From positions 1 through 64,000 of the forward strand of contig JBBSQL010000001.1 in the NCBI GenBank assembly GCA_038257845.1: 64,000 nucleotides of DNA, in the 5' to 3' direction. A program made the translations under genes and the position numbers. Below are positions 18,272-26,857 of this stretch, piece by piece; within the stretch, counting starts at the first letter, position 1, and the number at the start of each line of letters is the position of its first letter. This DNA comes from JAFDXJ01 sp038257845. GTDB lineage: Bacteria; Bacteroidota; Bacteroidia; Chitinophagales; Chitinophagaceae. The notes beneath the pieces are model-generated. The model had not been told where the DNA came from. It searched no databases and saw nothing but the letters and a program-made list of their open reading frames with translations.

Positions 18272-19570
18272 ATGAAAAAACTTATCCTGGCAATTTTATG
18301 TATTTCATTATCCGCAGGTGCATTTTCCCAAAATTACAATGCGATAACATTATATATCGCGCAACAAAAATTTGATAAGGCAAAGGCTGAACTGGACAAA
18401 TTAATGGTGGATGAAAAAGCGAAAGACAATGCCAAAACATATATGTACAAACTGATTGTGTACAGTGAATTATATGCTGACTCATCCCTGCATCTGCAAT
18501 ACCCGGATGCCGGTGAAAAAGCATTGGAAGCATTACATGAATATGTGGCTAAAGATCCTACATTAAAAGACCTGAAAGAAGAAGGCCCAAGGCCAATCGG
18601 GATCATGTATTCAGCGGCTTTCAATAATGGGCGGGAAGAATTTATGAACAGTAAATGGGATGAATCATTTAATAATTTTAAGATAGCCGAAGAGATGAGC
18701 GCATTTGCCAATGAAAATGGCTTTAGTGAAAATAAAATCAAAATTGATACCACCACAATTCTTTATACAGGTTACGCGGCACAAAATGCAGGTAAGGCAG
18801 ATGAAGCTGTCATTCGGTATAAAAAGTTAGCTGATGAAAAAATCGGTGGAAAAGATTTTGAAGAAATGTATAAGTTCATATTGAACTACGATACACAGAA
18901 AAAAAATGAAGCGGACTTTAAAAAATATTTGGCGATTGCTAAAGAATTATACCCGAATGATGCAGCTACCTGGAGCCAGTTTGATGTAAATTTTTTAGGT
19001 GAAACATCCGATTTGAAAGAGATGATGGCCAAATACCAGCAGGATGATGCAGCGGGAACTTTAAAAGCCAAAGATTACATCGCTTATGCGGAGATGTTTG
19101 CACAGCCTGACAAAGACAAGGTAAAAGATATGGATAGTCTTCAACAGGTAAATCTTAGTTTAATGTCTGCCGATGCCTATGCCAAAGCTTTTGCTCAGGA
19201 ACAAAATGGTATTTACATGTTCAATGCCGGCGTGCTGACTTACAATCTTTTTGGTGTTTTGGATCAGCGTTTTTACGATTTGAGAGGCGAATCACCTGTG
19301 TTGAAAAAACGAAGAGATTCCGTTGTGGTACAACAAATGATTTATGCAGATAAATCTATAGATTACCTGGAGCAGGCTTATAATATTCTGAAAGTGAAAA
19401 CAGACAGAACTAAAAATGAGTCAAACAGCCTTAACCGCACAGTTGATTACCTGGCTAATTTATATATCTGGAAAAGGGATAAAAGCAAAGGCACGAACCC
19501 GAAAGATTACGATAAATATGATGCAAAGTTTCATCTGTACGATGCTGAACACGATAAGTATAAAGATTAA
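18272..19570 (+). CDS. Secreted TPR-repeat protein
   Basis: A 432-residue protein with a signal peptide (MKKLILAILCISLSAGAFSQ) and helical repeats of the tetratricopeptide type, for example AITLYIAQQKFDKAKAELDK, MNSKWDESFNNFKIAEEMSA and TGYAAQNAGKADEAVIRYKK. It is probably a periplasmic protein-interaction scaffold. The function is unknown. The start is 27 bp after the gyrA stop codon, so it may be read from the gyrA promoter. A strong intrinsic terminator 24 bp downstream ends the unit. Confidence 0.82.
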   Translation: MKKLILAILCISLSAGAFSQNYNAITLYIAQQKFDKAKAELDKLMVDEKAKDNAKTYMYKLIVYSELYADSSLHLQYPDAGEKALEALHEYVAKDPTLKDLKEEGPRPIGIMYSAAFNNGREEFMNSKWDESFNNFKIAEEMSAFANENGFSENKIKIDTTTILYTGYAAQNAGKADEAVIRYKKLADEKIGGKDFEEMYKFILNYDTQKKNEADFKKYLAIAKELYPNDAATWSQFDVNFLGETSDLKEMMAKYQQDDAAGTLKAKDYIAYAEMFAQPDKDKVKDMDSLQQVNLSLMSADAYAKAFAQEQNGIYMFNAGVLTYNLFGVLDQRFYDLRGESPVLKKRRDSVVVQQMIYADKSIDYLEQAYNILKVKTDRTKNESNSLNRTVDYLANLYIWKRDKSKGTNPKDYDKYDAKFHLYDAEHDKYKD

Positions 19571-19593
19571 AAATAAAAATACTTCTTCCCAAA

Positions 19594-19622
19594 AAAACTG
19601 CCGGCCCTGAGCTGGCAGTTTT
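19594..19622 (+). terminator. Intrinsic terminator after TPR gene
   Basis: AAAACTGCCGGC, a CCTGA loop and GCTGGCAGTTTT form a 12-bp stem (one G·T pair) followed by TTTTGATTT. It is positioned right after the TPR gene stop codon. Confidence 0.8.
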
Positions 19623-19810
19623 GATTTAAGCTTTTAAAAAGGATGGATTAAGGAAATGCTACTTAACATAATATTAATTATAGGAAAATAATTAGTATTA
19701 AATCTTTATGACCTGTGAAATTTATTTTTGATTAACGTGCTATTCAGATCATATTCATTCAAAAAATCAAATCACTAAGAAAAAATAATTAGCTGATTTT
19801 TTTACAAACA
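19623..19810. other. Intergenic spacer, nothing recognised
   Basis: AT-rich DNA between two converging transcription units. I see no coding frame with family character, no stable hairpin and no repeat. Confidence 0.5.
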
Positions 19811-19838
19811 AAAAAAAGCTGCCTTATAGACAACTTTT
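19811..19838 (-). terminator. Terminator of tRNA-Pro
   Basis: On the minus strand AAAAGTTGTC, a TATAA loop and GGCAGCTTTTTTT form a stem with two G·U pairs and a run of T residues. It begins 5 bp after the tRNA 3' end. Confidence 0.65.
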
Positions 19839-19843
19839 CAAAG

Positions 19844-19917
19844 TCGGGTAGACAAGATTCGAACTTGCGACCCCACGCCCCCCAGACGTGTGCGCTACCG
19901 GGCTGCGCCACTACCCG
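19844..19917 (-). tRNA. tRNA-Pro (anticodon GGG)
   Basis: Minus-strand cloverleaf of 74 nt. The acceptor stem CGGGTAG pairs perfectly with CTACCCG. The anticodon stem CACGT/GCGTG encloses the 7-nt loop CTGGGGG, giving anticodon GGG. The T arm is GCAAG-TTCGAAT-CTTGT, with one G·T pair. The discriminator base is A and the CCA tail is not encoded, as usual in this phylum. It reads proline codons CCC and CCU. A −7 box lies 28 bp upstream and a terminator follows. Confidence 0.95.
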
Positions 19918-19945
19918 TTTTTACTCCTGTTATTTAAGAGCGCTG

Positions 19946-19953
19946 CAAATGTA
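19946..19953 (-). promoter_or_regulatory. −7 promoter box for tRNA-Pro
   Basis: The minus strand reads TACATTTG followed by CAGC, matching TAnnTTTG. The predicted start is about 25 nt before the mature tRNA 5' end. No clear TTG −33 element. Confidence 0.5.
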
Positions 19954-20006
19954 ACCGCTTTTAATAAATTTCATCTTATCTTGCATCAAATTTTCTGACC
20001 CAACGC

Positions 20007-21278
20007 ATGCTTATTTTACTGAAAAATGTAAAAATCACTGACCCGCAATCCTCATTGAACGGTCTCGTTAAAGACATCCTGGTTGAGAATGGTATCATCA
20101 AAAAGATCAGCAGAAACATTGCTCCACCAAAAGAAAAAACAGAGATCATTGATTTAAAATCGTATTCAGTTTCGCCCGGCTGGGTGGATATTTTTTCCAA
20201 TTTCTGTGATCCAGGATATGAGCAAAATGAAACCCTCGAATCTGGCAGCAACGCTGCGGCACATGGTGGTTATACGCGCGTTTTTATTTTACCCGAAACA
20301 AATCCTGTTACGGATAAAAAAACCTCTGTCGAATATATTGTAGAAAAATCTAAAAACCTTTCCGTAAATATCCAACCGCTGGGTGCTGTTTCTAAAAACA
20401 TAGAAGGCAAAGACCTGGCGGAAATGTATGATATGTATAAAAGTGGCGCCATTGCATTTACGGATGGCACTTCACCTGTGCAATCAGGCGGCTTACTCGT
20501 AAAAGGCCTGGAATATATTAAAGCCATTGATGCTACAATCATTCAAGTGCCGGTGGATAAAAGTATTGCAAAATCCGGACTGATGCATGAAGGCATTATT
20601 TCCACGAGGCTCGGGCTTCCGGGAATTCCGGCTATGGCAGAAAAACTAATCATAGAAAGGGATTTGGAATTACTGGCATATACGGGTTCGAAATTGCATA
20701 TCACCGGCGTCAGCACAGCGTCTTCAGTTGCCCTTATAAAAAAAGCTAAAAAAGCCGGGTTGCAAGTCTCTTGTTCGGTAACGCCCTATCATTTGTTTTT
20801 TTGTGACGAAGACCTCGAAGATTATGACACCAACCTGAAACTGTCTCCTCCCCTGCGCAGCCGGGCTGATATGATGGCTTTGCGAAAAGCAGTTTTAAAT
20901 GGAGATGTAGATTGCATTGCAACGCATCATCAGCCACATAACTGGGATGAAAAAACGATGGAATTTGAATACGCGAAATTTGGAATGATCGGTTTGCAAA
21001 CCTGTTTTGCCGTGATCAATACTATTTTACCAACACTGACTGATGAACAACTTATAGAACTGTTTTCCACCAATGCACGAAAAATATTTAACTTACCTTC
21101 GACCAGCCTGGAAGAAGGTATGCATGCAGAACTTTCGATCTATAAAAGAAATGGAAATTTTGTTTTTGATGAAAAAAATAATTACAGCCGTTCCAAAAAT
21201 TCAGCTTTTTTTGGTATAAAATTGAATGGCTCAGTCAAAGGCATTTTTGCTAAAAATAAACACACTTTTTTTAATTAA
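20007..21278 (+). CDS. Dihydroorotase-family protein with degenerate metal site
   Basis: A 423-residue amidohydrolase-fold protein of the dihydroorotase family (carbamoyl-aspartate to dihydroorotate in pyrimidine synthesis). The overall pattern is kept: SVSPGWVDIFSNFCDPGYEQ, YDTNLKLSPPLRSRADMMAL and GLPGIPAMAEKLI. The metal site is altered, however. The usual DxHxHxR is D61-I-F-S-N-F-C, so both His and the Arg are lost. The SxVTPHH motif reads VTPYH, and the catalytic Asp in TDHAPH is His307 (ATHHQPH). It may be a non-catalytic partner of aspartate transcarbamoylase, like the PyrC-prime subunit of Pseudomonas, or a variant enzyme. It opens the plus-strand run that leads into the glycosyltransferase and heptose genes. 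Confidence 0.85.
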   Translation: MLILLKNVKITDPQSSLNGLVKDILVENGIIKKISRNIAPPKEKTEIIDLKSYSVSPGWVDIFSNFCDPGYEQNETLESGSNAAAHGGYTRVFILPETNPVTDKKTSVEYIVEKSKNLSVNIQPLGAVSKNIEGKDLAEMYDMYKSGAIAFTDGTSPVQSGGLLVKGLEYIKAIDATIIQVPVDKSIAKSGLMHEGIISTRLGLPGIPAMAEKLIIERDLELLAYTGSKLHITGVSTASSVALIKKAKKAGLQVSCSVTPYHLFFCDEDLEDYDTNLKLSPPLRSRADMMALRKAVLNGDVDCIATHHQPHNWDEKTMEFEYAKFGMIGLQTCFAVINTILPTLTDEQLIELFSTNARKIFNLPSTSLEEGMHAELSIYKRNGNFVFDEKNNYSRSKNSAFFGIKLNGSVKGIFAKNKHTFFN

Positions 21279-21288
21279 ATTATAAAAC

Positions 21289-21813
21289 ATGGAAGAGAAA
21301 ATTACCACCCCAATTGTAAAAGGCATTGTGATAACACTAATTATGATTGTTTTTGGATTAGTTGTTTATTTTATGGGTCAAGAAATGAACCAGTCATTAG
21401 GTTCTGTTCAATATGCAATACTTTTTGTCGCTGTTATTTGGAGTTGTATTAGTTATGCTAAGCAAATGAATGCGAATGTAACTTTTGGAAATGTTTTCTC
21501 ACATGGTTTTAAAACTGCCATGGTTGTCACTGCATTATTTTCTGTTTACACACTTTTATCGGTGCTTTTTATTTTTCCTGATATAGTGGATAAAGGGATG
21601 ATCATTGCAAAACAGCGAATGCAGGAACAGGGAAAATTATCTGATGAACAAATACAAAGTGGAATTGATATTGCGCGCCGGTTTTTTGTGCCTTTAGCTG
21701 TTGGAGGTATTCTTATAATATTCGCAATTGTTGGCGCCATTGCATCACTTTTAGGCGCAGCATTTGCAAAAAAGCAACCACAGGATCCCTTTGGCCAACA
21801 AATTCAAATGTAA
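21289..21813 (+). CDS. DUF4199 membrane protein
   Basis: A 174-residue protein with four membrane helices: IVITLIMIVFGLVVYFMG, VQYAILFVAVIWSCISYA, VVTALFSVYTLLSVLFIF and PLAVGGILIIFAIVGAIA. A soluble loop (MIIAKQRMQEQGKLSDEQIQ) lies between helices three and four. This is the DUF4199 layout, found almost only in Bacteroidota and often next to a GT2 glycosyltransferase and dihydroorotase, as here. No function is known. It lies 10 bp after the dihydroorotase-like gene and 9 bp before the glycosyltransferase gene, so the three form an operon. Confidence 0.85.
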   Translation: MEEKITTPIVKGIVITLIMIVFGLVVYFMGQEMNQSLGSVQYAILFVAVIWSCISYAKQMNANVTFGNVFSHGFKTAMVVTALFSVYTLLSVLFIFPDIVDKGMIIAKQRMQEQGKLSDEQIQSGIDIARRFFVPLAVGGILIIFAIVGAIASLLGAAFAKKQPQDPFGQQIQM

Positions 21814-21822
21814 TTTTTAAGG

Positions 21823-22767
21823 ATGGACATTTCATTGATTATCCCTTTATTGAATGAAGAAGAATCACTGCCGGAACTTTGCGACTGGATAATCCGCGTA
21901 ATGGAAGAAAATCATTTTTCTTATGAAATTATTTTTATAGATGATGGCAGTACGGACGATAGTTGGGATGTTATTAATACACTGTCTGCAAATAATGAAC
22001 ATATCAAAGCGATACGTTTTCAACGCAATTACGGGAAATCTGCCGCACTCAATGAAGGCTTCAAAGCCGCACAGGGAGACGTTGTTATCACAATGGATGC
22101 AGACATGCAGGATTCTCCGGATGAAATTCCCGGCCTTCGCAAAATGATCATTGAAGAAAATTTTGACCTTGTTAGCGGATGGAAAAAAAAGCGCTATGAT
22201 AATAAACTGACTAAAAATTTACCATCCAAATTATTCAACGCGACGGCTCGCAGAAGTTCCGGAATAAAACTGCATGATTTTAATTGCGGCCTTAAAGCAT
22301 ATAAGAAAAAAGTGGTGAAAAGTATTGAGGTCTATGGTGAAATGCACCGCTATATTCCTGTATTGGCGAAATGGGCAGGCTTTCGGAAAATTGGTGAAAA
22401 AGTGGTGGAACACAGGCCACGAAAATATGGCGTTACAAAGTTTGGCTGGGAACGATTTGTAAATGGTTTCCTCGATTTATCAACTATAACTTTCGTCAGC
22501 AAATTTGGAAAAAGGCCCATGCATTTTTTTGGACTTTATGGTATGCTCTGTTTTATTGTGGGCTTTATCAGCAGCATTTATTTGATTGTTGGCAAATTTG
22601 TAAATCCAAATTTTGCATTAACAAACAGGCCAGCTTTTTATATCGGCCTTACTGCCATGATACTTGGCCTTCAATTATTCCTTGCAGGATTTTTAGCAGA
22701 ATTAATTTCCCGAAGTTCTGCTGACAGGAATACATACCTTATTGAAAAAAAGATTGGCCTGGATTAA
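21823..22767 (+). CDS. Family 2 glycosyltransferase (polyprenyl-phosphate type)
   Basis: A 314-residue membrane glycosyltransferase. The catalytic GT-A domain has LIIPLLNEEESLPELCDWI, IFIDDGSTDDSW, NYGKSAALNEGFKAAQGD and the DxD-like VITMDADMQDSPDEIP. Two C-terminal helices (FGLYGMLCFIVGFISSIYLI and IGLTAMILGLQLFLAGFLAE) anchor it in the membrane. This matches the GtrB/ArnC/dolichol-phosphate mannose synthase group, which transfers a sugar from a nucleotide donor to polyprenyl phosphate. The sugar is not predictable; the adjacent heptose genes make a heptose or mannose derivative possible. It is cotranscribed with the DUF4199 gene. Confidence 0.9.
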   Translation: MDISLIIPLLNEEESLPELCDWIIRVMEENHFSYEIIFIDDGSTDDSWDVINTLSANNEHIKAIRFQRNYGKSAALNEGFKAAQGDVVITMDADMQDSPDEIPGLRKMIIEENFDLVSGWKKKRYDNKLTKNLPSKLFNATARRSSGIKLHDFNCGLKAYKKKVVKSIEVYGEMHRYIPVLAKWAGFRKIGEKVVEHRPRKYGVTKFGWERFVNGFLDLSTITFVSKFGKRPMHFFGLYGMLCFIVGFISSIYLIVGKFVNPNFALTNRPAFYIGLTAMILGLQLFLAGFLAELISRSSADRNTYLIEKKIGLD

Positions 22768-22791
22768 CCGTTTCTTTTATTTTTATAATGA

Positions 22792-23934
22792 ATGCCATCT
22801 CCTTCCATGCTTAAAATAATTATTATAGGACCTGCACACCCGCTTCGTGGTGGCCTTGCGTCTTTTGATGAACGGCTTGCAAGAGCATTTCAACAAACAG
22901 GTCATGATGCTTCTATTTATACTTTTTCATTGCAATATCCAGGCTTTCTTTTTCCGGGTACTACACAATTTTCAAGTGAGCCTGCTCCTAAGGACATTGA
23001 TATTAAAGTTCGAATTAATTCTATTAATCCGCTTAACTGGCTCAGTGTTGGAAATGAATTGAAAAAAATGAAGCCTGATATCGTCGTGGTGCGTTACTGG
23101 CTTCCTTTCATGGGGCCTGCGCTGGGCACAATTCTCCGGCGAATCAAAAAAAATAATCATACAAAGATCATTGCTATTACGGACAACGTGCTCCCGCATG
23201 AAAAAAGGCCGGGCGATACTTCCTTTACAAAATATTTTTTAAAAACTGTTGATGCTTTCGTTACTATGAGTGAAAAGGTTTTAAAAGATTTACGCACTTT
23301 TACGAATAAACCGGCGCGCTGCGTGGTGCATCCTTTGTATGATAATTTTGGCGATATTATTTCGAAAGAAAAAGCAAGGAATTTTTTAAAAATCACTTCA
23401 GATGAAAAAATTATTTTATTTTTTGGCTTTATCCGGAAATATAAAGGGCTGGATATATTACTCGAAGCGATGAAAATTTTGCAAGAGAAAGAAAATAATC
23501 AACACATTAAATTATTGATCGCTGGTGAATTTTATGAAGATGAAAAACCATACAATGAATTGATTGATTCACTGAAAATAGCACCGCAACTCATTTTGAA
23601 AACTTCTTTTATCCCTGACAGTGAAGTGAAATATTATTTATGCGCGGCAGACTTCGTGGTGCAACCTTATCGTAATGCCACACAAAGTGGAGTAACACCC
23701 CTCGCCTATCATTTTGAAAAACCCATGCTCGTAACAAACGTTGGAGGTTTGCCGGATATGGTGCCTGACTATAAAAGCGGGTTAGTTGCTGAGCCTAATG
23801 CATTATCTATTGCAGAAAAAATAGAAGAACTATTTTCATTAGGCGAAAACTTTTTTTTGCCGCACCTTCGTGAAGAAAAAAAGAAATATAGCTGGGAAAT
23901 ATTGGTGAACACAATAGTTGATTTAGCGCAGTAA
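22792..23934 (+). CDS. Family 4 glycosyltransferase
   Basis: A 380-residue GT-B glycosyltransferase. The N-terminal half begins IIIIGPAHPLRGGLASFDER. The nucleotide-sugar half has ILFFGFIRKYKGLDILLEAM and PYRNATQSGVTPLAYHFEKP, followed by MLVTNVGGLPDMV, the family 4 donor-binding pattern. There is no signal or membrane helix, so it is cytosolic or peripheral. Translation may start at 22792 or at the ATG five codons later. It probably extends a surface polysaccharide. The heptose-nucleotide genes start 43 bp downstream, so the donor could be GDP-heptose, but this is inferred from position only. Confidence 0.9.
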   Translation: MPSPSMLKIIIIGPAHPLRGGLASFDERLARAFQQTGHDASIYTFSLQYPGFLFPGTTQFSSEPAPKDIDIKVRINSINPLNWLSVGNELKKMKPDIVVVRYWLPFMGPALGTILRRIKKNNHTKIIAITDNVLPHEKRPGDTSFTKYFLKTVDAFVTMSEKVLKDLRTFTNKPARCVVHPLYDNFGDIISKEKARNFLKITSDEKIILFFGFIRKYKGLDILLEAMKILQEKENNQHIKLLIAGEFYEDEKPYNELIDSLKIAPQLILKTSFIPDSEVKYYLCAADFVVQPYRNATQSGVTPLAYHFEKPMLVTNVGGLPDMVPDYKSGLVAEPNALSIAEKIEELFSLGENFFLPHLREEKKKYSWEILVNTIVDLAQ

Positions 23935-23977
23935 TTTTTTTATATTTCTTTAAATAATCCAGGTAAAGTTTTAATGT

Positions 23978-25003
23978 ATGATCTACAGAAGCAGGGCTCC
24001 TTTACGCATTGGTTTGGCAGGTGGCGGCACAGACGTGAGCCCCTACAGTGAAGAATTTGGTGGTGCTATTTTAAATGCCAGCATATCTTTATATGCGAAT
24101 GCGAGCATTGAAGAAATTACTGGAAATAATATCATCATTGAAGCAAATGACCGTAACGAAACGCAGTCATATCCTGTATCTCAGCAAATGCCTTACACAG
24201 GCGAACTGGATTTATTGAAAAGTGTTTATAACCGTATTTTAAAAGATTATAAATTGCCGCCTGTTGCATTTCGTTTGAGTACTTTTGTAGATGCACCTGC
24301 GGGAAGCGGTCTGGGTACATCTTCTACTTTAGTGGTTGCAATCATTGGCGCTTTTGCTGAAATGCTGAAACTACCTTTGGGTGAATATGACATTGCTAAA
24401 TATGCGTATGAAATAGAGCGCAAAGATTTGGGCCTTGCCGGTGGAAAGCAGGATCAGTATGCAGCAACTTTTGGTGGCATCAATTTCATGGAGTTTTTTA
24501 CGGATGAAAAAGTAATTGTAAATCCGTTGCGCATCAAACAGGAATATTTAAATGAATTAGAAAATAATTTAGTCTTGTTCTATACTTCCACAAGCCGTGA
24601 ATCTGCGGCGATCATTAAAGAACAGCAAAAGAATGTGTTGCAAAAAAATCAATCTTCCATTGATGCCATGCATTCTTTGAAAGAACAGGCTTTCCGAATG
24701 AAAGAAGCTTTGTTGCAGGGCCGTTTACACGAGATCGGTGAAATTTTAAATTTTGGATTTATCCAAAAAAGAAAAATGGCTGAAAATATTTCGAATGAAA
24801 AAATTGAAAAAATCTATACAGCCGCTATTAATGCCGGTGCAAACGGTGGTAAGATTAGCGGCGCCGGTGGAGGTGGTTTTATGATTTTTTACTGCCCCGG
24901 AAATACACGTTATGAGGTTATTAAATCATTGACACAATTTGGTGGTGATGTCAAACAATTTCATTTCACTAAACAAGGATTGAATAGCTGGACCGCTCAA
25001 TAA
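23978..25003 (+). CDS. hddA: GHMP kinase, probable D-glycero-alpha-D-manno-heptose-7-phosphate kinase
   Basis: A 341-residue GHMP-superfamily sugar kinase. Motif 1 is PLRIGLAGGGTDVSPYSEEF, motif 2 (ATP loop) is PAGSGLGTSSTLVV and motif 3 is NGGKISGAGGGGFMIF, all typical of HddA and related Fkp-type kinases. HddA adds the 1-phosphate to D-glycero-alpha-D-manno-heptose 7-phosphate. The enzyme name rests on the context: homologues of GmhA, HddC and GmhB follow in the next 2 kb in one direction with short gaps. Alone, the sequence would fit a fucose, galactose or other sugar kinase. I am fairly confident because all four partners are present. Confidence 0.85.
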   Translation: MIYRSRAPLRIGLAGGGTDVSPYSEEFGGAILNASISLYANASIEEITGNNIIIEANDRNETQSYPVSQQMPYTGELDLLKSVYNRILKDYKLPPVAFRLSTFVDAPAGSGLGTSSTLVVAIIGAFAEMLKLPLGEYDIAKYAYEIERKDLGLAGGKQDQYAATFGGINFMEFFTDEKVIVNPLRIKQEYLNELENNLVLFYTSTSRESAAIIKEQQKNVLQKNQSSIDAMHSLKEQAFRMKEALLQGRLHEIGEILNFGFIQKRKMAENISNEKIEKIYTAAINAGANGGKISGAGGGGFMIFYCPGNTRYEVIKSLTQFGGDVKQFHFTKQGLNSWTAQ

Positions 25004-25010
25004 AATAAAG

Positions 25011-25586
25011 ATGAAAGAAAAAATTAAACATATCATTTCCGAATCTGCAAAATTGAAACAAGAAATGTTTGCAGATGAACAACTCCATGAAAAAATTATT
25101 GAAGCTGTCAATTTAATTTCAGGCGCTTTTGCAAAAGGTTGTAAAGTACTTTTTTGTGGAAATGGTGGCAGCGCTGCGGATGCGCAACATTTGGCAGCAG
25201 AATTTTCAGGCAGGTTTTATAAAGACCGGAAAGCCTTACCTGCTGAGGCTTTGCACTGTAATACTTCTTATCTCACTGCCGTAGCAAATGATTATGGTTT
25301 TGAATCTGTTTATGCAAGACTAGTAGAAGGAATAGGGAATGAAGGTGATGTGTTGGTTGCATTCAGCACTTCCGGAAATTCTGAAAATATTGTACAGGCA
25401 TTAAAAGTCGCGCGTGAAAATAAAATGATCACCATCGGATTTACTGGTTTGCATGGTGGTGTTATGAATGACTATTGCAAATTGATCTTTTTAGCGCCAT
25501 CAAAAATTACGCCGCGCATACAGGAATGTCATATTTTATTAGGCCATATTATTTGCGAACTCGTGGAAGAAAAACTATTTTCATAA
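25011..25586 (+). CDS. gmhA: Phosphoheptose isomerase
   Basis: A 191-residue SIS-domain isomerase that converts sedoheptulose 7-phosphate to D-glycero-D-manno-heptose 7-phosphate. The motifs are KVLFCGNGGSAADAQHLAAE, VANDYGFESVYARLVEG, FSTSGNSENIVQAL and the C-terminal HILLGHIICELVEE, which carries the conserved active-site His. The length is typical for GmhA. It begins 8 bp after hddA and catalyses the first step of the heptose route encoded here. Regulation is shared with the operon. Confidence 0.92.
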   Translation: MKEKIKHIISESAKLKQEMFADEQLHEKIIEAVNLISGAFAKGCKVLFCGNGGSAADAQHLAAEFSGRFYKDRKALPAEALHCNTSYLTAVANDYGFESVYARLVEGIGNEGDVLVAFSTSGNSENIVQALKVARENKMITIGFTGLHGGVMNDYCKLIFLAPSKITPRIQECHILLGHIICELVEEKLFS

Positions 25587-25604
25587 AGCTGCATAATTCT
25601 ATTA

Positions 25605-26294
25605 ATGAGCGAAGCCATTATTTTAGCGGGCGGTTTGGGTACACGGCTAAGAAATACTGTTCCCGGTTTACCAAAATGTATGGCACCTGTAAATGGAAAA
25701 CCTTTTATTAATTACATCATTGAATATTTACGCAGTCAAAATATTCAGCGATTTATTTTTTCTGTAGGTTTCCTGCACGAGATGATTTCAAATCATATAC
25801 AAAATGAGTTTCCTGAATTAGATTCTTCATTTGTAATAGAAGATAAATCTTTAGGCACAGGAGGTGCAATTCATTTATCAATAAAAAAAGCACACGCGGA
25901 AAATGTATTGATATTAAATGGCGACACTTTATTCAAAGTGAATGTAACTGCACTTTTCAGCCTGCATGAAGAAAAAAATGCAGATTGTACGATTGCTTTA
26001 AAACCCATGCAAAATTTTGAGCGTTATGGCGTGGTGGAAATTGATGAAGAAAAAAAAGTGTTGCGTTTTAATGAAAAGAAAAAATATACAGAAGGCCTGA
26101 TCAATGGCGGAATATATGTATTGAATGTACCTTCATTTTTAAAACAATCATGGCCTGAAACATTTTCATTTGAAAAAGATTATTTGGAAAATGCCCCGGA
26201 AAAAAAGAACTTATATGGCGATGTGCAGGATGCCTATTTCATAGATATCGGCATCCCGGAAGATTATGAAAGAGCACAGGAAGAATTGAAATAA
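25605..26294 (+). CDS. hddC: Heptose-1-phosphate nucleotidyltransferase (HddC-like)
   Basis: A 229-residue NTP-transferase. The N-terminal signature is AIILAGGLGTRLRNTVPGLP with KCMAPVNGKPF, and LILNGDTLFKVN carries the metal-binding Asp. There is no C-terminal hexapeptide domain, as expected for HddC, which transfers GMP from GTP to heptose 1-phosphate. Glucose- or mannose-1-phosphate nucleotidyltransferases look similar, so the substrate assignment leans on the neighbouring hddA, gmhA and gmhB. It is separated from gmhA by 18 bp and from gmhB by 11 bp. Confidence 0.85.
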   Translation: MSEAIILAGGLGTRLRNTVPGLPKCMAPVNGKPFINYIIEYLRSQNIQRFIFSVGFLHEMISNHIQNEFPELDSSFVIEDKSLGTGGAIHLSIKKAHAENVLILNGDTLFKVNVTALFSLHEEKNADCTIALKPMQNFERYGVVEIDEEKKVLRFNEKKKYTEGLINGGIYVLNVPSFLKQSWPETFSFEKDYLENAPEKKNLYGDVQDAYFIDIGIPEDYERAQEELK

Positions 26295-26305
26295 ATTGTA
26301 CAAAC

Positions 26306-26857
26306 ATGTTGAACCTCGCTAAAATTAATAAAACATGGACGCTTTTTCTCGATCGCGATGGCGTGATCAACGAGGAGAAAAAAGATAATTATATTTTACA
26401 TAAAGACGAATTTATTTTTTTGCCGGGAGTACTGAAAGCAATTGCCTTATTGAAAAAATATTTTGGAAGGATCATCATCGTGACCAATCAACGAGGTATT
26501 GGAAGAAAAATAATGACGGAAGAAGACTTGTATTCTATTCATCATTTTATGCTGGATGAAATTCAAAAATCCGGAGGACGTATTGATAAAATTTATTTTG
26601 CACCTGATTTAGATAATCTTTCTCATAACCGGAAACCCAATCCGGGTATGGCTTTACAAGCCATGAAAGATTTTCCGGAAATAGATCTTCAAAAAAGTAT
26701 TATTGCTGGTAATAAGATGAGCGATATGCGCTTTGGCCGCAATGCCGGCATGCATACAATTTTTATGGCCACTACACACCCAGAGACACTTTTTCCGCAA
26801 GCAGATATAGATGCAAGGTTTGAAAGCTTGTATGATTTTGCAACGATTCTCAAATAA
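26306..26857 (+). CDS. gmhB: D-glycero-D-manno-heptose-1,7-bisphosphate 7-phosphatase homologue (HAD-IIIA)
   Basis: A 183-residue HAD-superfamily phosphatase. Motif I is LFLDRDGVINEE (nucleophile Asp16, acid/base Asp18), motif II is IIVTNQRGIGRK and the Lys motif is NRKPNPGM. This matches GmhB, which removes the 7-phosphate before nucleotide addition. Two differences are visible. The zinc-binding Cys loop of E. coli GmhB is missing, and motif IV reads AGNKMSDM instead of GDxxxD (Asn136, with Asp140 kept). It is the last gene of the heptose set and is followed by 128 bp without a gene. Confidence 0.85.
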   Translation: MLNLAKINKTWTLFLDRDGVINEEKKDNYILHKDEFIFLPGVLKAIALLKKYFGRIIIVTNQRGIGRKIMTEEDLYSIHHFMLDEIQKSGGRIDKIYFAPDLDNLSHNRKPNPGMALQAMKDFPEIDLQKSIIAGNKMSDMRFGRNAGMHTIFMATTHPETLFPQADIDARFESLYDFATILK

